Shown piece by piece: positions 58,301 through 64,000 of a stretch of DNA of 64,000 nucleotides. The stretch covers positions 248,001 to 312,000 of the forward strand of contig JAPXFQ010001681.1 in assembly GCA_028564705.1 (NCBI GenBank). Reading direction: 5' to 3'. Numbering within the stretch: the first letter of the stretch is position 1; every line of letters begins with the position of its first letter. Under the pieces are notes generated by a model. It did not search any database and had not been told where the DNA came from. It saw nothing but the letters and a program-made list of their open reading frames with translations. Origin of the DNA: Apricaphanius iberus (taxonomy: Eukaryota > Chordata > Actinopteri > Cyprinodontiformes > Aphaniidae). Both the position numbers and the translations under genes were made by a program.

Positions 58301-61300
58301 CAATCTGAAGTCACTGGTAGGAAGATCCTCTGGCTCTCGGAACATTTTGTGGGCATAGTGGCCATTCTAATATCTCAAAAATGTTTTGTGTCTTGATCAT
58401 TACGTCTGATGGAATATTTGTGGAATATTTAATAACCTTCAAGATGGCAAAAATGCCGAAATTGCAGGTGCAGTTACAGGATGAAGAAGAGGATCTAGCG
58501 GTTGTAGAACCTGGAGAGATGAGCAACGCTGGTGTATACACCTTTACGGCCAGTTCGAACCTTCGTTCCATGTGTTGGACTGCGATGCCTAAGGTTGTAT
58601 ACGGCGGTTTTATATCTCCGTCCATTGGATCTCCATCCACTGTAAGGATCCCCCAAGAACAACTCAATGTGTTCTTGTGACATATTTGCAAACACTGTAG
58701 GAATATGGGATTCAGGAATGGTCTCCTGACCCTAGATAATCTACAAATGCCATGCGTTCTCTCATTGTTCCTGAGTCATTCAGGTTTTTCAATGGTTTTT
58801 CGTGGTGCGTATGTGGAAAATCTTTGACATGACCACCAACCTGGCCATTACCTTAGAATGGGTTGCGAATTCTAGATTCTTATCAGACTGCTTCAAAGAG
58901 GCTGTAGAAAATGGGCTGAAAACCTTTTCTGCCATTTGAATGGCTCATCATGACCATAGCTGAAGTCATTGAGTGATATGGAAATTCGCATATCATGGTA
59001 GATAAGGATTTGGCTGATCAGTCTCCATTTAAGTTTTAAAGATATTAGGATCTGAACACGAACCCATCTCGGGTAAAATTGCTCTCTCGCCGAGCTAGAC
59101 AGAAGTGAAGTCCCCTCTGTAAGCCCTGTGAACTTATCTGAGAGTGAACTGTTCCAGAGACACAACAATATCTCTTAGCAACCTTTGGTTGAGCCAGAGT
59201 AGGTAAAATGTAAATAAATTTCCTCCAACTTCAGTTTTAAAGTCCCAAGCAATATGCTACATTCACTGGATGCATTTAGTAATAATTATTAATATTTACT
59301 ACACTTTAAACATAACTATATTTAAATACGTTTCCCATTACACCAAGGAAGATGTGTGATTAGGATGTTGTGAATCACCGTTTTTTCTCCACTCAGTGTT
59401 CTGGAGTAGGATGTAAAGTTTTAGTTTTGATCACATCTGACAATGAGCCTTACTCTGGATGTGGGCTTTATCCTCTCCAAGACCTGTGGCAAACTGAAAA
59501 CAAGACTTCTTATGGCTTTTTTCCAGCCAAGGTTTTCATCTTGCCACTCTTGATTTGTGCATGACTAATAGTTCTTTGGACAAATTCTCCCAACATAGTT
59601 ACCAAAAGGCCTTGTGGTTGCCTCTCTGATTAACACTCTCCTCACTTGGCCTGCCAGTGTACATCAACGCCCATGTCCTGGTTGGTGTCCAGTTGGTCTG
59701 TCCTATTTCTAACTTCAGATTATGGGTTGAACATGATTCTGTGGATGATGTTTTATTACCTAACTGGGCTTTAAACCCTTAACGTTCCTAGGGCCCGTCC
59801 ACTGGCCCACTAAAAGGTTGGTAGTTGAAAGCTGCTACTGTCTAAACAAGCTTGTTAATATATACATATCATTTAGAAGCTAACAGCCTTGTGATTTCAA
59901 TGATGGATGACAAAAAAGGTTACAATGACCACTGTAAGCTCAACAAGCCCTTTTGTCAACCCTAACCCAGCCTGAAGAAGTGAAAAACTTTGGAACTTAT
60001 GTCTTATTGGTCTGTTTTACATGATATAACCGCTCCATCTCCATCAAAAATAGTCTTTTTAGATCCATAAGGGTCTGATCAAAGTCCTCCATCGAAGTTG
60101 TTGGTCCACGACAAAAATAGATCCATAAAAATGGTAAAATAATAGCCTAAAATTGCTCTGCCAAAAAAACACAGATTTCCTGAGTTGTAACAGGAGGTGA
60201 CTTTCTACCTGTGATGTTATGTCCGCCGATAAGCTTCCTATTGAAAATATCTTTCTCAATGTAGGCCTTTTTAGGCCATTTTACCTTTTAATCGACACCT
60301 TACTTGACACTGTAGGAAACTGATTATAAGCCAACGGAATGCTGAAAACAGCAATAGATCACTTGAGGGGTCAGACTTTATCTTTGCCATAGGAAACGGC
60401 GAGTGTAAAGAAGCTTATCCAAAGACTGAAAGGAAAGGATTATGTACCATTACGCACATTAAGTAACCCTTTAAGTGCTGGGTCAAAACACACTTTATTG
60501 TTATTCTGCAACATTATGGAAGCCGTGGAGCGTTGTTTGATACAAGACAGTGGTGATTTTGGGAGTTTTTTTTTTTTTTTTTTAAATCAGAAGGAAATAG
60601 CAGATTTGGCACAAATTGAACCTTTTTTGGGCACCTTTGATCTTTAGTTGATGATATATGATGTAAAATGCTAATTTTTTTTGTGTGGATAAAGGTAATA
60701 AATCAGACTTTAGACCCATATTGTTTTAAGGGTTACCACACAATTCTACAACTGCCACAAATGTTAAGGGGTTAAACGTTAACCATTACCTGTGTGCTGT
60801 GTTCCTTCATGATGCTGGTTGTTCTCTAACAAACCTCTAACGCCTTCACAGAGAAGCTGGGTTTAAATTATATCACACACAGGTGGACTATTTGCTTTTT
60901 TAATGCAACTGCTTGTGCTGTGCTACCGTAAATGGTGCTGAATACAATGGATGTCTTTCTAATGTCTGTGGGGCCTGTTGGATCTAAATCCAGTCAATTT
61001 TAAGTAAAGCTCCACTAGAGTCAGGAAAAAAAAAACAACTAAATTTTATAAAACGCATTTAAAATGTCCAAAATGTGCTATTTGAAACAATTGAGAATAT
61101 CTAAAATTTCACAATGCACAACTGCACAAATGGTAATTAAAAGGTTTTGCAATCTTGACCCGCGCTGTAAGAGTGGAGTGTCATACACCATGCACTACCT
61201 CGGCTCTGTAGGCAGTACTCAGGTCCACCTATCGTGTTATTGAGAGTCAGGGTGTTCACCAATTTTGGATTGTGTTCATGTTTCATAGGATATTAAATGA

Positions 61301-64000
61301 TTGTCTTTGTGTAATGACATCAAGTCCAAAGGTTCCCAAAAAATGTGAAGTGTTGTTGTCCAACATCTGCTAAATATCAACTTAGTTAAAAGAATGATAT
61401 CAAAGATTAAAAGCAGTGTGATATGTGGGCTGTTAAACCTGCAACTTGCTCTTTAATGTATTTATTTCACTAATGAAATTACCTGCATTTAAACAGAAAA
61501 AGCCTACTTTCATGAGTCACATCACCACAAAATCCAGAAATGTGTGTGAACAGAAGCAGGAATGGAAATACAAGAGAGAAGTCAGAGGACCCAAAAATCT
61601 GACTACAATATCATTCTACTACTAGTCAAACAGGTCCACATGTTAAATAATATTTTCCTGTCATTATTGCCTTGTTACATCTGACTTAGGCCGGGGCGGT
61701 ATACCGGTTCATAACGACAACCAGTGTTTATTTTTTTATTTGAATTTTTAATATACCCCTATGAATAACTGACAACTCCCGGAACGTTTAATGTGGGGAA
61801 GTGTTTCAGCCAGGACAGATTTCACTGCTACGCACTCTTCACCAGTGTAGAAAATAACGTTTTTAACTAAGTACATCTGCTGGCAGGAGCGAAGCACACA
61901 ATTCTGATGAAGTAATTCCAAAAAAGAGGAACCTCGTCAATAGTTTAAAAAGTTTATCGGCTTTAAAAAGGTCAGACGAGAACAGAACGGCATATCTTTT
62001 ACAAGCGCTTTTGAGAGTCACCAGTAGGAGGAAGTGTTGAGCGGTATTTGACATCTACGATACTTCTTTGGAAATATCCGGTCTGAGTCTATACTCGCCC
62101 CCCCCTAGCGGGGTTCTTCAGTACTACATGCACAGCAATTATAACAAGCAATTTGTTGCTTGCACCAACGTGAGGTTTAAAAAAAAATGTATGCATTCAG
62201 CCTTATAACATCAAGAATGCCTACCAGAATCATAATCATTTTAATTATTTTCATACCATTCACCTATGTCTGGAAAAAACAATATGATGCAGTCCATATG
62301 GCAGTAAAATGGGCTATTTAAAGAAATTTTTTATATTTTTTATTCTTATAAGATAATGTGAATATGGCAAAAAAAATGCAGTTAAATACCGTAATACCGT
62401 TATGTTTTTTAAAAACACCGTGATATGAAAATGTTGCCATAAAGTCCAGACCTAGTCTGACATTCGATTTATGCTCATTATTGCTAGGGTCGGATAGCGA
62501 GAATCCAGCATTAATTGGAACCGGGACTTTTCAATTCTCCCGGACTTGTAGAGTTTTTTTCAATTCCGATTCCTAGTTTCGATCCCCAGTCCGTATACCA
62601 ACAAAGAAGAAGCTGCCAGAAGTGTTAGAGTTGCCGCGCAATCTACCTGTGATGTTATGTCCGCTGATGTAACGTGTGTGGAGGCGCTCTAACATGTAAT
62701 TTCCTGCAAATAAAACAACAACACGGCTCAGTGCGATACCCATAAGGAATAACTGATGGCCCAGTGTTTGGCGCGATGCGCTGGCCAAACACACGAGCTC
62801 TTTCCTCCCGGATCCGACCGTCAGCCCAGCGGCGCACCCCTAATCAGTTCAGTAAAATATGTCTGATGTCAACATTACGGCAGCAAACAAGTTAAACTCG
62901 AACCGTTGATCAGCTCAAATGCAAATATCCAATTAATGCTAGTTCATGTTTCATGAGATTTTCAAAAATAAAGCTCTCCTATGAACATAACATAAGTAAT
63001 ATTTATTCCCAAATCCATAGATAACAGTGAAGTAAAAAGTTAATAGAATTAAATCAGTGTTTCAATTCCATAGTTCAGAGTATTTCATCCAGTAAATTAA
63101 CAAGCTCGTTCAAAATATGCAAAGAACCCAGTATCAAACAAGGAATCGGAACCGTTCGAATTCAATACATGCCCAACCCAAAAAGTTGAGATGGATGTGA
63201 TTTTAAAACGCATTTCTCTTTTATTTTCACGGTGTAGTTTACCGTAGTCCTAAAACTTGTGTGAAGAAATTAAATGTCTGTGGACATCAGTATGGAAGTC
63301 CTTTTGAGCAGAACAGAGTAGCTACATTGCTCTCTGCTCATGCTGAGCCCAAATACAATACAAATACCACTGAAATCTGATGTCCGTCCATGTTTGTTCA
63401 TGTTTTACCGAATAGGAAACGCCCCGTGTGTTCAGTGCTTCTCGGTGTGGCGCCACAACAGGCGACGAGGTAAACCTGTTGCTCAAAAGCTTTGATTTGC
63501 TTGACAAAGAACGGCGAGACTACTGGACAATCATTGTGAATGCACCCTAAACCGCTCCGATTCACGTCGGGGGAAACTTACCACCACGGCGTTCTTGGAG
63601 ACCAGCCGGACGGGCTCAGAGCTCTGATTGGTCAGCCTGCTGGCCACCTGCAGGTTGATGGGGACGTTCTGCGAGTCAGGTTTGGTGATGGCTGTGGTTA
63701 CCATAGCGACGGTGGGCGGGCGCTGCGACAGGATGGTGCCGGAAAGGGCGGGCGTGGCGGCAGCTTTAAGCACCAGCGTCTTGGCGGTGAGGACCGGCGT
63801 GACCGTCAGCGTCTGTTCAGGGAGACGGTTTAGCTTGGAGGACGACAGGAAGCGCTGAATCGGAGCACAGGGACCAAGGTCACCCACCTGCTGCAGTCCT
63901 CCAGGTAGCTGCTGGCTCTGCATCAAGTTGGTCGGCTTCAGGTCGCCACCTACTGGAGCAGTCTGGACCTGCAGCTGCAGCTTAGCCTCTGGTTCCTGCT
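37083..64000 (-). CDS. phf21a: PHF21A (BHC80) PHD-finger protein, 5' part outside window
   Basis: Thirteen exons seen, minus strand: 63888-64000 (partial), 63582-63812, 57265-57354, 56105-56452, 55012-55122, 54853-54904, 54698-54777, 54369-54429, then 46400-46422 or 46160-46266, and 45656-45811, 45272-45347, 45086-45189, 37083-37703. All phases join. Landmarks as in mammalian PHF21[21 protein letters not shown] segment, [49 protein letters not shown]-hook, C4HC3 PHD finger, [16 protein letters not shown], a coiled coil and [14 protein letters not shown]21A binds unmethylated H3K4 through the PHD and works with LSD1-CoREST in neuronal gene repression. Teleosts may have two co-orthologues; I cannot tell which this is. 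Confidence 0.95.
38936..39703. mobile_element. hAT-type element with TSD
   Basis: Ends TAGGGGTGTCACGAAT and, inverted, TAGGGGAGTCACAATC. Flanks are ctctgttg (38928-38935) and gtctgttg (39704-39711), an 8-bp duplication with one mismatch. 768 bp; no intact transposase. Confidence 0.8.
40125..40657. mobile_element. Harbinger-like MITE with TTA duplication
   Basis: Inverted ends AGCTTGGTTTATGCTTGCCG, flanked by TTA on each side (40122-40124, 40658-40660). 533 bp, GC-rich inside compared with the intron. TTA/TAA target duplications are typical of PIF/Harbinger. No transposase. Confidence 0.8.
40731..40830 (+). pseudogene. THAP-domain-like coding remnant
   Basis: One plus-strand frame reads [20 protein letters not shown] then [13 protein letters not shown] before a stop. 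The LCxxHF(I/T)EDCF pattern is that of the second half of a THAP domain (C-x2-H zinc ligands). Upstream and downstream frames do not continue, so it is a broken copy, probably from a THAP-carrying transposon. Confidence 0.4.
41657..42017. mobile_element. Small TIR element containing an (AT)n run
   Basis: Starts TAGGGATGTGCATTG and ends with 'cttacatcccta'. Flanks gtaggtat and caaggtat agree at six of eight positions, as expected for an aged hAT duplication. An uninterrupted AT repeat lies at about 41963-41990. Confidence 0.55.
42040..43770. repeat. AT-rich array of AGTATACTT-like motifs
   Basis: Variants of AAGTATACTT and AGTACACTT on both strands recur every few tens of bases ('agtatacttgaagtat', 'aaaagtatacttcaataa', 'aaagtatactatat'). 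Boundary phrases 'ctactttttgcaaggg' near 42162 and 'tttttcacctggg' near 43752 are seen in fish MITEs with this internal structure. The SINE-like piece at 42538-42740 appears to have inserted into it. Confidence 0.5.
42538..42740 (+). repeat. Teleost SINE-like repeat
   Basis: Contains 'acttatatagtgcttttcta', 'ccactcaaagcgctttacat', 'cattcacccattcacactcg' and 'aagggccttgcccaggggca', an ordered motif set that is extremely common in fish genomes. Confidence 0.6.
45086..45189 (-). CDS. phf21a: phf21a coiled-coil exon
   Basis: Acceptor TGTGTTTCAG above 45189, donor ACG|GTGAGA below 45086; 104 nt. Encodes [20 protein letters not shown] then [15 protein letters not shown], a heptad-type coiled coil conserved in PHF21A. 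Confidence 0.94.
45272..45347 (-). CDS. phf21a: phf21a exon [20 protein letters not shown]
   Basis: Acceptor CCCCCCAG above 45347, donor GAAG|GTGAGT below 45272; 76 nt. Residue sequence almost identical to the segment after the PHD finger in mammals. Confidence 0.95.
45656..45811 (-). CDS. phf21a: phf21a PHD-finger exon
   Basis: Acceptor TCCTCGCAG above 45811, donor CAG|GTAACC below 45656; 156 nt, phase 0 at both ends, 52 residues. Complete C4HC3 [23 protein letters not shown], then [13 protein letters not shown] and [10 protein letters not shown]. Known in mammals to bind H3 tails with unmethylated K4. Confidence 0.97.
46160..46266 (-). CDS. phf21a: phf21a AT-hook exon (alternative)
   Basis: Acceptor TCCACCCAG above 46266, donor GGGGAC|GTAAGT below 46160; 107 nt, phase 1 to 0. 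Joined to the exon at 54369 it gives [14 protein letters not shown], the AT-hook, then [20 protein letters not shown]. Used instead of the microexon at 46400-46422. Confidence 0.9.
46351..46380 (+). repeat. Uninterrupted A30 tract (U30 in phf21a pre-mRNA)
   Basis: Thirty consecutive A on the plus strand, with a further A-rich run at about 46305-46327. In the minus-strand transcript this is poly-U, placed between the microexon donor (46398-46399) and the AT-hook acceptor (46267-46268). Confidence 0.9.
46400..46422 (-). CDS. phf21a: phf21a 23-nt microexon (alternative, likely neuronal)
   Basis: Minus strand: CATGCTAG acceptor, exon of 23 nt ending TCCAAG, donor GTATGT. Phase 1 to 0; spliced between 54369-54429 and 45656-45811 it gives [18 protein letters not shown], removing the AT-hook. 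UGC triplets (CTGCTCCC, ATGCTAG) sit just upstream, the context favoured by SRRM4-regulated neuronal microexons. Mammalian PHF21A has a neuronal isoform made by an equivalent switch. Confidence 0.82.
47400..49002. mobile_element. hAT element with perfect 8-bp TSD
   Basis: Left end CAGGGGCGGCTGGT, right end inverted CAGTGGTGGCTGGT. Target duplication gtctattc at 47392-47399 and 49003-49010, identical. 1603 bp. Minus-strand frame at 48398-48643 is open but unrecognised; no intact transposase. Confidence 0.85.
49451..49961. mobile_element. MITE with GGCCAGGAATA ends
   Basis: Starts GGCCAGGAATACAC and ends with 'attatattcctggcc'; flanks are TAA and TAG. 511 bp, no coding potential recognised. 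The 2-3 bp T-A flanks suggest Harbinger or a related group. Confidence 0.6.
51093..52557. mobile_element. hAT element with perfect 8-bp TSD and BED-like remnant
   Basis: Ends TAGGGCTGCAGCGATTCG and, inverted, TAGGGCTGCAGCTATCGA; duplication atgtcatg at 51085-51092 and 52558-52565, identical. 1465 bp. Around 51280-51440 plus-strand frames read [15 protein letters not shown] text followed by [10 protein letters not shown], which may be the remains of a BED zinc finger. The rest of the transposase is missing. Confidence 0.85.
54369..54429 (-). CDS. phf21a: phf21a exon [20 protein letters not shown]
   Basis: Acceptor GGTTTCAG above 54429, donor AGAG|GTCTGT below 54369; 61 nt, phase 0 to 1. The single G left over is completed by either alternative exon. 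The donor is weaker than consensus (GTCTGT). Confidence 0.93.
54698..54777 (-). CDS. phf21a: phf21a exon [20 protein letters not shown]
   Basis: Acceptor TGTCCTCGCAG above 54777, donor GAG|GTACGA below 54698; 80 nt, phase 1 to 0. Identical in residues to mammalian PHF21A over this stretch as I remember it. Confidence 0.96.
54853..54904 (-). CDS. phf21a: phf21a exon [17 protein letters not shown]
   Basis: Acceptor CTCTCGCAG above 54904, donor GAAG|GTGAGC below 54853; 52 nt, phase 0 to 1. Highly conserved segment before the basic region. Confidence 0.96.
55012..55122 (-). CDS. phf21a: phf21a proline-rich exon ending RPKKEENPE
   Basis: Acceptor CCTCTCAG/CAG above 55122, donor GAG|GTGAAA below 55012; 111 nt, phase 0. 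Encodes [37 protein letters not shown]. The acceptor is a NAGNAG, so a form lacking the first Gln (start 55119) is possible. Confidence 0.9.
55330..56095. repeat. Degenerate minisatellite filling a phf21a intron
   Basis: Irregular tandem copies of a unit of about 20-25 bp, consensus AGTACTCTGATAGTACCCAG with variants, best preserved at 55530-55660 and 55850-56060. It occupies most of the 982-bp intron and stops a few bases from the exon donor at 56104. Confidence 0.85.
56105..56452 (-). CDS. phf21a: phf21a Pro/Ala/Thr-rich exon
   Basis: Acceptor GTTAACAG above 56452, donor AAG|GTACAA below 56105; 348 nt, phase 0. Encodes [45 protein letters not shown] and [11 protein letters not shown]; clear counterpart of the mammalian VRPKPV...LAAPQLIQRPVML...VRVVNGQ segment. 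Confidence 0.95.
57265..57354 (-). CDS. phf21a: phf21a exon [16 protein letters not shown]
   Basis: Acceptor CAGCTGCAG above 57354, donor CAG|GTGCGT below 57265; 90 nt, phase 0. Matches mammalian [20 protein letters not shown]. Confidence 0.94.
58112..58160. repeat. Perfect hairpin, 22-bp arms, 5-nt loop
   Basis: Arms 58112-58133 and 58139-58160 are exact reverse complements around the loop TGTAG; core AGCAACTCAAGGCATTT. It sits in a minus-strand open frame (58040-58243, reading [14 protein letters not shown], then [13 protein letters not shown]). Confidence 0.9.
61687..62454. mobile_element. hAT-like element
   Basis: Begins TAGGCCGGGGCGGTATACCG and ends 'ccataaagtccagaccta', a weak inverse of the start. 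Flanks atctgact and gtctgaca share six of eight bases. 768 bp, no transposase. Confidence 0.55.
62485..63180. mobile_element. TIR repeat of the TAGGGT(T)GG(G) family
   Basis: Starts TAGGGTCGGATAGCGAGAAT and ends 'gaattcaatacatgcccaacccaa', whose inverse begins TTGGGTTGGGCATGTATTGA. 'aattccgattcc' inside the left end matches 'ggaatcggaacc' inside the right. No target duplication is evident. Confidence 0.5.
63582..63812 (-). CDS. phf21a: phf21a exon TKTLVLKAA...VNLQ-type
   Basis: Donor GTG|GTAAGT below 63582; acceptor CCCTGAACAG above 63812 (see alternative below); 231 nt, phase 0. Encodes [46 protein letters not shown] and SKNAVV, parallel to mammalian TTKTLPLVLKAA...QRPTIAMVTAI...TPVNLQTSSKVT. 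Confidence 0.9.
63813..63887 (-). other. phf21a: 75-nt in-frame intron or retained coding segment
   Basis: GTGGGT...GAACAG with no stop; if retained it adds 25 codons ([18 protein letters not shown] then LNRLPEQ). Splicing is preferred because the flanks then join as [11 protein letters not shown]. The short length is near the lower limit for fish introns. Confidence 0.5.
63888..64000 (-). CDS. phf21a: phf21a exon, truncated by the window edge
   Basis: Open to the edge, donor CAG|GTGGGT below 63888. Encodes [20 protein letters not shown] then [17 protein letters not shown]. Gln-rich like the mammalian region; no border is visible on the 5' side. Confidence 0.85.

Larger units (their letters stand above)
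57355..63581 (-). other. phf21a intron, 6.2 kb, repeats and unassigned sequence
   Basis: Contains a perfect short hairpin (58112-58160), a block of unassigned degenerate open frames (about 57.7-59.2 kb, both strands), a hAT-like element (61687-62454) and another TIR repeat (62485-63180). The phf21a reading frame joins directly across it, so no missing exon is required. Confidence 0.6.

Noticed and set aside
62829..62845. 'gcacccctaa' as the right end of a separate hAT element
   Set aside because: No partner end or target duplication could be assigned within the surrounding TIR repeat.
1..64000. CRISPR arrays, operons, bacterial promoters or riboswitches
   Set aside because: Spliced genes and vertebrate repeats show nuclear vertebrate DNA; no regularly spaced repeat arrays of CRISPR type were seen.

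Overview
The window is vertebrate nuclear DNA, almost certainly from a ray-finned (teleost) fish. It has GT-AG spliced genes with some short introns, AT-rich introns full of hAT, Tc1/mariner and Harbinger-like transposon copies, and orthologues of two genes that lie near each other on human 11p11.2 (PRDM11 and PHF21A). Everything was read by eye. Exon borders rest on splice signals, reading-phase arithmetic and remembered family sequences, not on alignments or transcripts.

All three protein-coding genes are on the minus strand. From the right edge leftward: (1) phf21a (BHC80, a reader subunit of the LSD1-CoREST complex) enters at 64000 with its 5' exons outside the window, ends its coding at 37083 and probably has a long 3' UTR to about 32.9 kb. 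(2) An initiator tRNA-Met gene is at 30930-31001. (3) A five-exon THAP-domain gene spans 29553-20959. (4) prdm11 spans 13679-4219, six coding exons, with a PR/SET domain and a long transposase-derived C-terminus. The exon phases close for both complete genes (428 and 1064 codons).

The most unusual feature is the relation between genes 3 and 4. Both carry the same C-terminal module: a short acidic/hydrophobic helix motif, a C-x2-C plus leucine-rich coiled coil, and a zinc finger with the shared motif MWCHVCR. In one gene the module is joined to a THAP domain, in the other to a PR/SET domain followed by a complete but degenerate hAT transposase. The module enters its last exon in phase 1 in both genes. 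This looks like a local duplication with exchange of the N-terminal chromatin or DNA-binding domain.

In phf21a, a 23-nt exon (46400-46422) and a 107-nt exon (46160-46266) both run phase 1 to phase 0, so they can only be used one at a time. The longer one encodes the AT-hook; the microexon replaces it with ANEDSLSK. This matches the neuronal/ubiquitous isoform switch known for mammalian PHF21A. The intron between the two is 133 nt and contains a 30-nt poly-U tract in the transcript.

The rest is intronic or intergenic and dominated by mobile elements: several hAT copies with 8-bp target duplications, a Harbinger-like MITE with TTA duplications, a nested insertion in a Tc1 copy, foldback elements, LINE and SINE fragments, a minisatellite filling one phf21a intron, and a tandem duplication upstream of the THAP gene.
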